The notes below the pieces were generated by a model that saw only the letters and a list, made by a program, of their open reading frames with translations, had not been told where the DNA came from and made no database searches. Positions 1 to 6,951 of a stretch of 10,732 nt of DNA are shown in pieces. The stretch is from Pleurotus djamor (lineage: Eukaryota; Basidiomycota; Agaricomycetes; Agaricales; Pleurotaceae): contig JAPEVF010001353.1 in assembly GCA_029747585.1 (NCBI GenBank), forward strand, positions 1-10,732, given 5' to 3'. Numbering within the stretch: position 1 is the stretch's first letter; each line of letters starts with the position of its first letter. Position numbers and translations under genes: made by a program.

Positions 1-65
1 ATAGCTTGCAAAACGCCCGGCAAAACAACAAAAGTAGACCGCCGAAGATCTCCAGCGTATCTCGA

Positions 66-72
66 TATAAAA
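66..72 (+). promoter_or_regulatory. TATA box of the first gene
   Basis: TATAAAA lies about 100 nt before the ATG at 167. A pyrimidine-rich stretch (about 141-164) precedes that ATG, as is common near fungal transcription starts. The ATG at 72 overlaps the TATA box and would be upstream of any transcript starting here, which supports 167 as the start codon. Confidence 0.5.
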
Positions 73-166
73 TGGACACTAATCCAAACTCGTGGGTTCT
101 GCTTCCTCAAATACCTTTGCTCGGGTACTTATCGCCAACGCCTTCCATCCTTCCACCTCCTCTACG

Positions 167-1085
167 ATGGTCTTTACAACAACTGAAGCAGGTTATCTCC
201 AGTCCTCTGCGATTCCATCATCGCTGCGTTTGCACATACCCACTGGTTCATCTAGTGAGAGATACCAGGTATGTCTAACCCTCTCCGATCTCATTCCCGT
301 ACTCAAAAACTTTGTCAGCCCTGCAATGTGGCAAGCGATGATATCGTCTTCCTCAACTCTCCGCAAGGCGCCACCCCAGCATCCCAGTATCCAAACAGAC
401 CTCTATTTCCTCGAGATGTCAGCTCTCATATCGACGATGAGAGTGTTTGGGAGGAAGACGACGTTCCCTCTCCATCAATGCCTTTGTTGGACCCTGTGGT
501 AATCGATATCGGCTTCGATTGCTCATGCCTCGATGACCTGGATGAGAAGCTCCTTCTTACCCCCATCGACTCATTCGCTGACATCTGTTGGGCTGACGCT
601 GTCTACGATGACCGTACACCCCGGGGCACGCGATGGCGCCCAACACATGCCATGCCAAACCTAGGCTTGATACGCTCCAGTGACACGGAGTCCTCTGACG
701 ACGACTCGGTAACATGCCACGGCAGTCCCACATTTACCGATCTAGGCAAGGTGGTGGATCACTCGGCATCAATTGAAGTGGTGAGTACACACGCCTGTCC
801 TTTTGCGGCGCTAGGGGACAACCACCTTCTGACTTTCCCCTTTCCTGGCAGTTCCACACACACGGTCCTTCGAAAGACCGTGCCTTGTACGCAGCCGGTC
901 ACCATTTCGACGACGACGGCGAAAACTCGCTTATTTGGTCTGAGCCTCAGTTTGGGACCTCAGGCCCAAAGGATTCTATTGGATTTTTTCCTATCGCTCG
1001 TCAAAACATACCTAAAAAACCGACATCACGGGGGATAGAGCGCATTATGACCATGTGCTCAAATCTAATAAAACTGCCGTCATAA
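167..1085 (+). CDS. Acidic Ser/Asp-rich protein of unknown function, three exons
   Basis: Model: exons 167-268, 319-780 and 852-1085, giving 265 residues. Introns 269-318 (GTATGT...CAG) and 781-851 (GTGAGT...CAG) are both phase 0, and the reading frame changes register exactly as the two removals require, which is good evidence that the model is right. The start is the first ATG downstream of the TATA box at 66. I do not recognise the family. Visible features: a Ser/Thr-rich N-terminus (1-34); acidic clusters near residues 73-82, 104-110 and 154-164 (an SSDTESSDDDS-like run that could be phosphorylated); paired cysteines in FDCSC (about 100-104); and a more basic C-terminus. There is no signal peptide or clear membrane segment, so an intracellular protein is likely. 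It could be the N-terminal part of a longer gene if further exons lie after 1085, but the exon ends at a clean TAA. Confidence 0.6.
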
Positions 1086-2003
1086 CGCCAACTCGAGGTA
1101 GGGTTCTGGATTCTCAAGCGGAATCGTGCCGTACTCATCAACTTCTCACTGTAGGCAGACCCTCCTGAAGTTTACCTTCATTTCCGTAGTCGACTCCCTG
1201 ACAACCCCAGGACATCAGTATTCCTGGCATCGCTATCTATACACCCGCCAATGGCGACATATACCTCTCGCTTGAATACTTCCCCTCGGACACCCGTGAA
1301 TGCAGACCGAAGAGTCGCACTCGCAGAATCCAATTGGACTTTCTACGACCAGACCAGCGGACTTCATCTGTTGTAAATGTACCTGTATCATTCTGTATTA
1401 CCCAGTTGCTGCTTTGTACCGTACCTCCCGGACACCACCCTCTTTCGCCCATATCCCCCCACACTCCTTACGCCACAGTCATGCCACCTTTGCTTTATTT
1501 TCTTCCGTTCTCCTTAAGCTCGTATCCAACCCCTCGAGGATGGATTCGAGAACCCATTCAGAGCGCATCATACGGCATCCAGTGGCATGAAGTGCCTGCC
1601 AGATCATCTTCCCGTACCTCGCGTTAGTCTCGTGTCCTCCAGGCGGTGAGGCCGTTCCGTTAATGAAGTCGAGGAAATTCCGACTAAACCACCCCTCCTC
1701 GATCTAAGCCTCGATTCAGGGCGGTACTCACAGTCAAAAATCTTGGTTGTGAACGCTGACGTCGATGTTTTGCCTCGAGGCAAGTCACCGCACACAGTGG
1801 CAACATGACCCTGAAGGCTTGCAACCACGCAACGCGTACGCAACCGAACAGGCATCCTCGGTGACCCCACACGAATCATCGAAATTCGGGCTAGCGAGCA
1901 AAACAGCCGAGGACCTCGAAAAAAAGCATTTTAGCGCACAACCCATGCTCTTTCAAGTCGCGTCGCGCCTTGGTACTGCACCCGTACCCCACCCTCCGGC
2001 TAT
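1086..2003. other. Gene-poor interval with one coding-like fragment
   Basis: No complete gene can be supported here. The overlapping reading frames on both strands are short, biased in composition and lack consistent splice sites. The only stretch that looks protein-like is 1211-1372 on the + strand, listed separately. The end of this interval leads into the degenerate promoter of the first tandem unit. Confidence 0.5.
1211..1372 (+). pseudogene. Possible orphan exon or gene fragment
   Basis: An open stretch beginning directly after a plausible acceptor (CTGAC at 1197-1201 as branch site, then CCCCAG ending at 1210) reads DISIPGIAIYTPANGDIYLS and continues with a mix of hydrophobic and charged residues that looks coding. 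It ends near a possible donor (GTAAAT at about 1373). No upstream exon with a matching donor and no start codon can be identified, and the frame continues into a low-complexity region. It may be an exon of the first gene used in a different splice form, a fragment of another gene, or chance. Family not recognised. Confidence 0.2.
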
Positions 2004-2058
2004 GCCAAGGATTGGCCAGTAGCCTTCGGGCACGAAGGTTGCCCTCCACCCTACAAAA
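2004..2058 (+). promoter_or_regulatory. Degenerate promoter of tandem unit 1
   Basis: GCCAAGG at 2004, a TTCGGGC-like block at about 2025-2031 and CTCCACCCTACAAAAT at 2044-2059 align with the intact promoters of units 2-4 (GCCAAG...CTCGGGC...CCACCTCTATAAAA). The TATA box has become TACAAAA (2052-2058). It lies 46 nt before the ATG at 2098, the same geometry as in the other units. The upstream CATCCGGATATA block seen in the other copies is not recognisable here. Confidence 0.55.
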
Positions 2059-2097
2059 TTTGCACTAGCGAGGCAACTCTGAATTTGACATTCGTCG

Positions 2098-2735
2098 ATG
2101 ACTTCTTCCAATCACGAACCCCCCATTTCAGACGTCGTCCACGCTTTCTATCCACCCAACAATGGTGGCATTGGATACATCCTGGGCTACATGGAGGGCG
2201 AATGGTATCTGAATCCTGATACTTTCTAGCCAGTATACGACATGGCTCCCTTCCGCCCGCGAGAATGGAAGACTCAGCGTCATTGGCCCAAGAAAATGGA
2301 TACTCGACAATGGACACCATAGCTTCATGTTGGACAACACTGATAGAGACTCTCGAGGAAGGCCATGAAATTATGATCTGATCAAGGAACGGTGGTCCAA
2401 GATCCACCTGTCGTTGATATTACCGAGATGCTATCCTCCACCAGCGAGGAACTGGAACCTAGGTACTCAGTACTGGGTTGAGATTCTGTTACCAGACGGC
2501 CAAATCGCTCATTGTTGCGAGACGTGTGGGCGTCACACGATGATAGAGCCAGGACGGTACCTTTGTATACATGTGAGTAGTTTCGAGGATTTATGAGGCG
2601 TCTTCGATATTGATGATTCTGTGAGTATAGTGTAGCCAGCCTTTGCGCAGGCTCGCAACAGTGTAGTATTCAGGGAGATTCCCATCGGAGGCATATCAAT
2701 GGGCTCTGAGGTTCTTGAGTGTTCAACGCTCTTCG
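2098..2735 (+). pseudogene. Tandem unit 1: decayed copy of the unknown Cys4 family
   Basis: The start resembles the intact copies: residues 13-20 read VVHAFYPP, and GGIGY and GEWYL follow. After 43 codons an in-frame TAG occurs (2227-2229), and homology then jumps between frames. Pieces of the NGHHCF..DN block are recognisable at about 2310-2340 and of the VEILLPDGQIAHCCETC block at about 2480-2528. The segment between the CCETC motif and the YLC motif is shortened to 12 residues instead of 23. An intron with normal ends remains at 2573-2630 (GTGAGT...TATAG). Exon 2 begins with TGT, as in every copy, followed immediately by a stop. The DNA up to about 2732 still aligns with the exon 2 tail of unit 2 (AGGT.CTTG....TCAACG). 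Several lesions plus the mutated TATA box make this an old pseudogene. Confidence 0.85.
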
Positions 2736-2791
2736 CAAGATCCTTCTCAATGCCCTGTGACACGTCGGATACACACACGCTCGAACGCTTC

Positions 2792-2902
2792 TGACGTAGG
2801 GTCCTGGGTCACCGCATCCGGATATATCATCCTCCACATTCTAGCATATCCTCGCCAAGTACGCGCCTCGGGCAGATTGGTGATCGCCTCCTTTGTATAA
2901 AG
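2792..2902 (+). promoter_or_regulatory. Promoter of tandem unit 2
   Basis: Ordered blocks shared with units 3 and 4: TGACGTAGG (2792-2800, a CRE/bZIP-like core, shared with unit 4), CATCCGGATATA (2815-2826), TCTAGCATAT (2840-2849), GCCAAG.ACGCGCC.TCGGGC (2854-2873) and a TATA box TATAAAG (2896-2902), 51 nt before the ATG. Conservation outside the coding sequence, with roughly constant spacing from GCCAAG to TATA (38-42 nt in units 2-4), suggests these are functional sites. The binding proteins are unknown. Confidence 0.65.
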
Positions 2903-2946
2903 CACCCATTGCTGACGAGAACAGTGGCATCAAACATACCTCATAA

Positions 2947-3618
2947 ATGACTTCGCAAACCAATCACGAACCTCTCCCTCCCAATGTTGTCCACGGTTTC
3001 TACCCGCCTAGTCTCCGTGGCATTGGATACGAGTTAGGATATAGAAATGGCGACTGGTACTTGGTCTACTGTCGTGCATACGGCATGGCGCATTCCTACC
3101 AGATCTCGCGACTTAGCTCACATGGCCGAAGAAATAAGCTGGTGCTTGCCAATGGACACCACTGTTTCTTGCTGGACAATACCGATAAGTTCCCTGGCGG
3201 GGAACCGTGGAACCACGGTCTTCTCCAAGAATTGTTGGAAGTTCAAGTCCCTCCCGTCGTTGCCGTCAAGGGAATGTCGTCGTCGGCTTGGCCCTGGCAA
3301 GGTGAACCTCAATATCAGGTTGAGGTTCTCTTACTCGATGGCCAAATTGCACACTGTTGCGAAGGATGCGAACGCTGGGAATTCAGCGGTGATGGTCCAG
3401 AAAACCGCCATCGGGAGCTCGAACCTGGACGCTACCTGTGCGAGAATGTGGGTAACTTCCTCCTTGGCCTCTTCAACCCACTTCCTGTATTGATTACTAT
3501 GTCACTTCAGTGCGATGAGTCACCCCTTCGCAGCTCTTTGGCACTCTGCTCTCCGAGTGCTTTCCTCTCGCAATCTTACCAGCGGATCGTTAGGTCCTTG
3601 GGAAATCAACGATCTTAA
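2947..3618 (+). CDS. Tandem unit 2: intact unknown family protein with Cys4 (zinc-ribbon-like) motif
   Basis: Exons 2947-3447 and 3511-3618; 202 residues. The phase-0 intron 3448-3510 (GTGGGT...TTCAG, 63 nt) is supported by the alignment of the exon 2 tails of units 2, 3 and 4 (each begins with Cys and has a basic stretch around a Ser-Leu-Gly). Family landmarks: VVHGFYPP at 14-21, GIGYELGYRNGDWYL at 25-39, CRAYGMA at 42-48, NGHHCFLLDN at 69-78, QVEVLLLDGQIAHCCEGC at 124-141, and RH.ELEPGRYLC at 154-165. C138-x2-C141, 23 residues, C165-x2-C168 forms a Cys4 array resembling a zinc ribbon; C168 is the first codon of exon 2. There is no signal peptide or membrane helix, so it is probably cytosolic or nuclear. 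The intron is a multiple of three with no in-frame stop, so retention would give a 223-residue form. I do not recognise the family and assign no function. Confidence 0.85.
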   Translation: MTSQTNHEPLPPNVVHGFYPPSLRGIGYELGYRNGDWYLVYCRAYGMAHSYQISRLSSHGRRNKLVLANGHHCFLLDNTDKFPGGEPWNHGLLQELLEVQVPPVVAVKGMSSSAWPWQGEPQYQVEVLLLDGQIAHCCEGCERWEFSGDGPENRHRELEPGRYLCENVGNFLLGLFNPLPVLITMSLQCDESPLRSSLALCSPSAFLSQSYQRIVRSLGNQRS

Positions 3619-3688
3619 TGAAGTCCAACTGATACGCAACCCATGCTGCGTACTCGTACTATTCTAGCATCCTTGTACCGTCAGGTCA

Positions 3689-3794
3689 CATCCGGATATA
3701 CTCTATGTGCACTATCAATATCATCTCCACGTTCTAACACATCGATTATGCCAAGCACGCGCCCTCGGGCAGAGAGGTGACCACCTCTATAAAA
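3689..3794 (+). promoter_or_regulatory. Promoter of tandem unit 3
   Basis: Contains CATCCGGATATA (3689-3700), TCTAACACAT (3733-3742), GCCAAG.ACGCGCCCTCGGGC (3750-3770) and CCACCTCTATAAAA with the TATA box at 3788-3794, 47 nt before the ATG at 3835. The TGACGTAGG block of units 2 and 4 is not clearly present, and the spacing between the first two blocks is about 20 nt longer than in the other units. Confidence 0.65.
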
Positions 3795-3834
3795 CACGCG
3801 TTGACGATGGCGCTTGCCTTCAACCTCCTCGAAG

Positions 3835-4513
3835 ATGTCGACTACGCAAGCCTCCAGCGAACCACCCTCTCCCTATGTGGTTTATTATTTCTATCCTCCC
3901 ACGGGCCCTGGGTTCGTATTGGGATGGAAACATGGCGAATGGTACTTGGTCTTCTGTCGCGCATATGGCATGGCTTCCTCTCGAGAGGTCTCGCGACTCA
4001 GTGCTTTGGGCCCCAAAAACAAGCTCAAACTTGATAATACTTGATAATGGCCATCATTGCTTCTTGCTAGACAATGCCGGGGATTCATGGAACCATTCTC
4101 TCCTCAAACTACTGTTAAAAGTTCAAAATCCTCCGGTTATCGCTGTCAGAGCGTTGTTATCGTCCGCCTGGAGTGATGAAGCCCAATACGAGATTGAGGT
4201 TCTCCTGCAGGAAGGTCAAATTGCACATTGCTGCGAAGTCTGTGGACGTTGGGAGTACGGTGGTGACCAACCAGAATGGCGTCACCGGGAGGCTGCACCA
4301 GGACTCTACGTTTGCGAGCGAGTCGGGGTGAGTCACTAGGAATTTCTCCTCCGTTAATTACCTCTGACCTTACTTTTGGCTCGGATATCTGGGACGCAGT
4401 GTGAGGAGTTGCCCGTTCGTAGACCACTATCGAGCCTCCCAGGGGCATTCCTATTGCGGTCTTACCGGTGGTTGATCAAGTCATTGGGATTCCAGCGCTC
4501 CGATTCAGAGTAA
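3835..4513 (+). pseudogene. Tandem unit 3: family copy frameshifted by a 10-bp duplication
   Basis: Exon 1 3835-4327, intron 4328-4399 (GTGAGT...GCAG, 72 nt, with an in-frame TAG), exon 2 4400-4513. The N-terminal part reads in one frame up to KLKLDN, then a direct duplication of ACTTGATAAT (4029-4038 and 4039-4048) shifts the frame. All downstream family landmarks (GHHCFLLDN, EVLLQEGQIAHCCEVC, GLYVC) are intact in the other frame. Allowing for the extra 10 bp the copy would have about 198 codons, normal for the family. Promoter, splice sites and exon 2 all look sound, so this is either a very recent pseudogene or an assembly error. An out-of-frame ATG at 3807, between the TATA box and 3835, could reduce use of the proper start. 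Its exon junction gives C-x4-C instead of C-x2-C. Confidence 0.8.
4029..4048 (+). repeat. 10-bp tandem duplication causing the unit 3 frameshift
   Basis: The two copies of ACTTGATAAT are adjacent and identical. At this point the intact copies read directly from the Lys-rich segment into (A/H)NGHHC with a single Asn codon, so one of the two 10-mers is an insertion. Ten is not a multiple of three, which breaks the frame. Confidence 0.85.
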
Positions 4514-4566
4514 CATACCGCCACTCCTTGCAGTACACGCTTCAAACACGTACTGCAGACTGCTTG

Positions 4567-4674
4567 TGACGTAGGATCATAGCATCCGGATATAAGTAAC
4601 CTGTTACCCCCGCTCTAACATATCTGTGCCAAGGACGCGCCCCTCGGGCGAGAGGGCTGTCCACCTCTATAAAA
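4567..4674 (+). promoter_or_regulatory. Promoter of tandem unit 4
   Basis: TGACGTAGG (4567-4575), CATCCGGATATA (4583-4594), TCTAACATAT (4614-4623), GCCAAG.ACGCGCCCCTCGGGC (4628-4649) and CCACCTCTATAAAA with the TATA box at 4668-4674, 37 nt before the ATG at 4705. All blocks occur in the same order as in unit 2. Confidence 0.65.
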
Positions 4675-4704
4675 CAAGTTCACCGGAAGGCAAAGATATC
4701 CAAC

Positions 4705-5397
4705 ATGACTTCGCAACCATCCACTTCGCAAGCTTCCAGTCCTACAACCAATGACTTGCAGGATATTCTGATTCCGCCCGATGTCGTATATGCTTTCTAT
4801 CCGCCCAGTATTGGCGGTATCGGCTACTCGCTAGGATACAGAAACGGGGAATGGTACTTGATCTTGTGTCGACCGTACGGCATGGCTGAGTCTCGAACCG
4901 TTTCGAGGCTCAGCTCCCTCGGCCCACAAAACAAGATGAAACTCCATAACGGCCATCATTGCTTCTGGGTAGACAACAAGCATAAAACACACGATGGATG
5001 GGTATGGAATCATACACTGCTGCAGCAGATGTTGGAGGTACAAGATCCTCCGGTTGTTGCTGTCAATGGATTGGGATCTACAAGGACATCGGCCCGTGAT
5101 GGGGAACCACGTTATCAGATTGAGGTTCTGTTGCTGGATGGTCAGATATCGCATTGTTGTGAAACGTGTGAGGGATGGGAGGATACTGAGGTTCGACCGG
5201 AAGAGCGGCATAAGGAAATCGAACCGGGACGTTACCTATGTACTGGCGTGAGTTCCTCTACTGCTTCGTTTTCGTTTATCACTCTCTTACAAAGCCTCTT
5301 TTGCGAATATGTTCAGTGTTATTCAAGGGATACGGTTGTATCGCAGACGACGCGGTGGATACGAAGGTCCTTAGGGATCCATCAACATTCTTGGTAG
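4705..5397 (+). CDS. Tandem unit 4: intact unknown family protein with Cys4 (zinc-ribbon-like) motif
   Basis: Exons 4705-5247 and 5317-5397; 207 residues. The phase-0 intron 5248-5316 (GTGAGT...TTCAG, 69 nt) sits at the same place as in the other units. The N-terminus is about 14 residues longer than in unit 2 and Ser/Thr-rich. Landmarks: VVYAFYPP at 27-34, GIGYSLGYRNGEWYL at 38-52, GHHCF at 83-87, EVLLLDGQISHCCETC at 140-155, RHKEIEPGRYLC at 168-179. C152-x2-C155, 23 residues, C179-x2-C182 repeats the spacing of unit 2 exactly, again with the last Cys starting exon 2. The exon 2 tail is shorter and basic (RWIRRSLG near the end). The intron is a multiple of three and stop-free; retention would give 230 residues. 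No signal peptide. The family is not recognised; a metal-binding role is inferred from the cysteine spacing only. Confidence 0.85.
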   Translation: MTSQPSTSQASSPTTNDLQDILIPPDVVYAFYPPSIGGIGYSLGYRNGEWYLILCRPYGMAESRTVSRLSSLGPQNKMKLHNGHHCFWVDNKHKTHDGWVWNHTLLQQMLEVQDPPVVAVNGLGSTRTSARDGEPRYQIEVLLLDGQISHCCETCEGWEDTEVRPEERHKEIEPGRYLCTGVSSSTASFSFITLLQSLFCEYVQCYSRDTVVSQTTRWIRRSLGIHQHSW

Positions 5398-6951
5398 ACC
5401 TGAGCTTACACTTCATGTACACAGTCTTAAGTAAATCCCGAACGACTCAGGTACTCGTCCAGGATGGAAGGTGCCATATTTCGGGTCCTGGCAGCAACGA
5501 AACTTGACAGGAGAAGAAGAAAGGGGCCCACTTCAGACCTTCAAGCTTCAAGCTTCAGCTTCAGGACCCAGGAACCAGACCTACGTGACTACATCGAAAG
5601 CAAACGTCAGCACAGCAATCCTCTAAACTTACGAAGATCTGATATGTACCTTGAAGCTACCTCACCACGATACGAAGCTGCGGGCAATGCTTTGTCCATG
5701 TTCTTATCCAAAAATAGACCATCTCGCGTCGATGGGAATGGGGGACCGTCCAAGCCTCGAACGCAGAAACCTATCTATTTTTTCGTACCCTAGAAAGTGT
5801 ACCGCGGGCGTTGAGTTCCCAATATCGGTGCGAAGTCTCCCGAGAATGGGCTATTCATAGCAGCCTCAGTCTCACTTACGCGTATGAAGGGCTTCTGCGG
5901 CGGCGTAGTAACGTGGGGGAAAGTGACTCACTGGAGAATGCGTAGCATAGGTGAGCTTCGCTTTCTTGCCACGATCATTGAACGCTCATGATCATTGGTG
6001 CGGTGGAAGGGCGAACGAGAGTCTACATGTGTACATGCTGAGTATCCGTGTTATCTTTAGATGGAAGTATCTGGGAATCTGGGATCAGCTTCCCAGCTGT
6101 AATAGCCCAAACGAGGAGATCGTGGTATGCTGGCGGGGAGTATGGGACCCATGGGAGAGATTGGGTAGACGAGACGACTCCAGGCTCTGTCCTCCAGGTG
6201 GGGGACTCAAGGATCAAGATGCCCGAAAGTCCGAGTATCTTGCAAAGCGAGCTACTGCGCCACGTCTATACTAAGCTTTGCGAGATGTGAAGGCTCAGGA
6301 GAGAGAATCGGTGATGGGGCGTCGACGGAGACACAGCTACGCACTAATATGAGTTTATAAGTGATGGAGCGGGTGCACGGTTTGCCCAGAGAGAGACGGG
6401 GAAAGATAGGTGGTGAGGGAGAGCGAGTTCTAATTCTACGTGATGCGAAATGATGCGGTGATCTTGCTCATGTTCGAAGACACCAGAGAAGAGCCACGTC
6501 TTGCGTTTTTGCCNAAAAAAGTAAGTCCTTGGAGACACAGGGGTCAAACCAGGAGTCTCAGGAAACTTAGGGGAACAAGCTCGCCGCTTCCAACTTCTCA
6601 GCCGACGCTTAAGAGGTTGCCGGAACAGGGTGTCGCCTCGAAGCCTCGGAGTCCTTGATACCGTGCGCACGCAGTAGAAGAGGGCTGCGATGAAGTGATG
6701 GAGTAGTTCACAGATCCCGCCTAACGCAATGACCTCCGCGATCCCTTGAAGGAGGTATCGAAGTAGCCCTAAGGACTAAAGCAATCTCCGCCGCCGCTCC
6801 AATGAGAGTGTACAACCTATAGACGGAGTACACCATATAGAAACGGCCACTCTAGGGGGGAACATCATTCTTCGAAGCAAGGTGTACCCTCCGGGCTATT
6901 ACTAGGCTGNTAGANTNAATGNTANTATCGANCCCNCGTTCANAATANTCG
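5398..6951. other. Long interval without a supportable gene
   Basis: No relic of the tandem unit or of its promoter is visible past 5397. Open frames exist on both strands (for example 5464-5793 and 6048-6290 on +, 6344-6670 on -), but none has consistent splice sites, a convincing start context or a recognisable motif. The - strand frame has a TATA-like sequence (complement of 6354-6360) that lies at its 3' end, so it does not support that frame. A short TTCAAGC/TTCAGC direct repeat lies at about 5540-5563. There is one N at 6514 beside an A6 run, and nine Ns in 6910-6948. Confidence 0.5.
6910..6948. other. Cluster of ambiguous bases (low-quality consensus)
   Basis: Nine single Ns at 6910, 6915, 6917, 6922, 6925, 6932, 6936, 6943 and 6948 are scattered among called bases. 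This is not a sized gap but a stretch where the consensus was weak, such as the end of a read, a contig join or collapsed divergent haplotypes. Sequence on the two sides may not be truly adjacent. Confidence 0.85.

Noticed and set aside
271..1038. A single uninterrupted 255-codon gene starting at 271
   Set aside because: The ATG at 271 is inside a good donor (AG before GTATGT at 269), and the three-exon phase-0 model explains the frames and both GT...AG introns better.
2051..2407. 118-residue minus-strand open frame across tandem unit 1, with similar antisense frames at 3118-3312, 3891-4088, 4146-4448 and 4831-5211
   Set aside because: All lie opposite the conserved coding strand of the tandem family; their positions and sequences are not conserved between units, so they are shadows.
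5540..5563. TTCAAGC/TTCAGC direct repeat as a microsatellite or mobile element end
   Set aside because: Only about four imperfect short units, with no target-site duplication or associated inverted repeat.
5464..5793. 109-residue plus-strand open frame after the tandem array
   Set aside because: Low-complexity Arg/Ser-rich translation, overlaps a TTCAAGC repeat, with no promoter, splice sites or recognised motif.
6023..6290. Overlapping open frames on both strands, one reading GSIWESGISFPAV and one LPWVPYSPPAYHDLL
   Set aside because: Both look partly protein-like, but they occupy the same DNA, neither has a credible start or connecting exons, and I could not decide between them.
6344..6670. 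108-residue minus-strand frame containing an N beside a homopolymer
   Set aside because: The frame depends on an uncertain base, its TATA-like sequence is at the wrong end, and the composition is Arg/Pro-biased without a motif.
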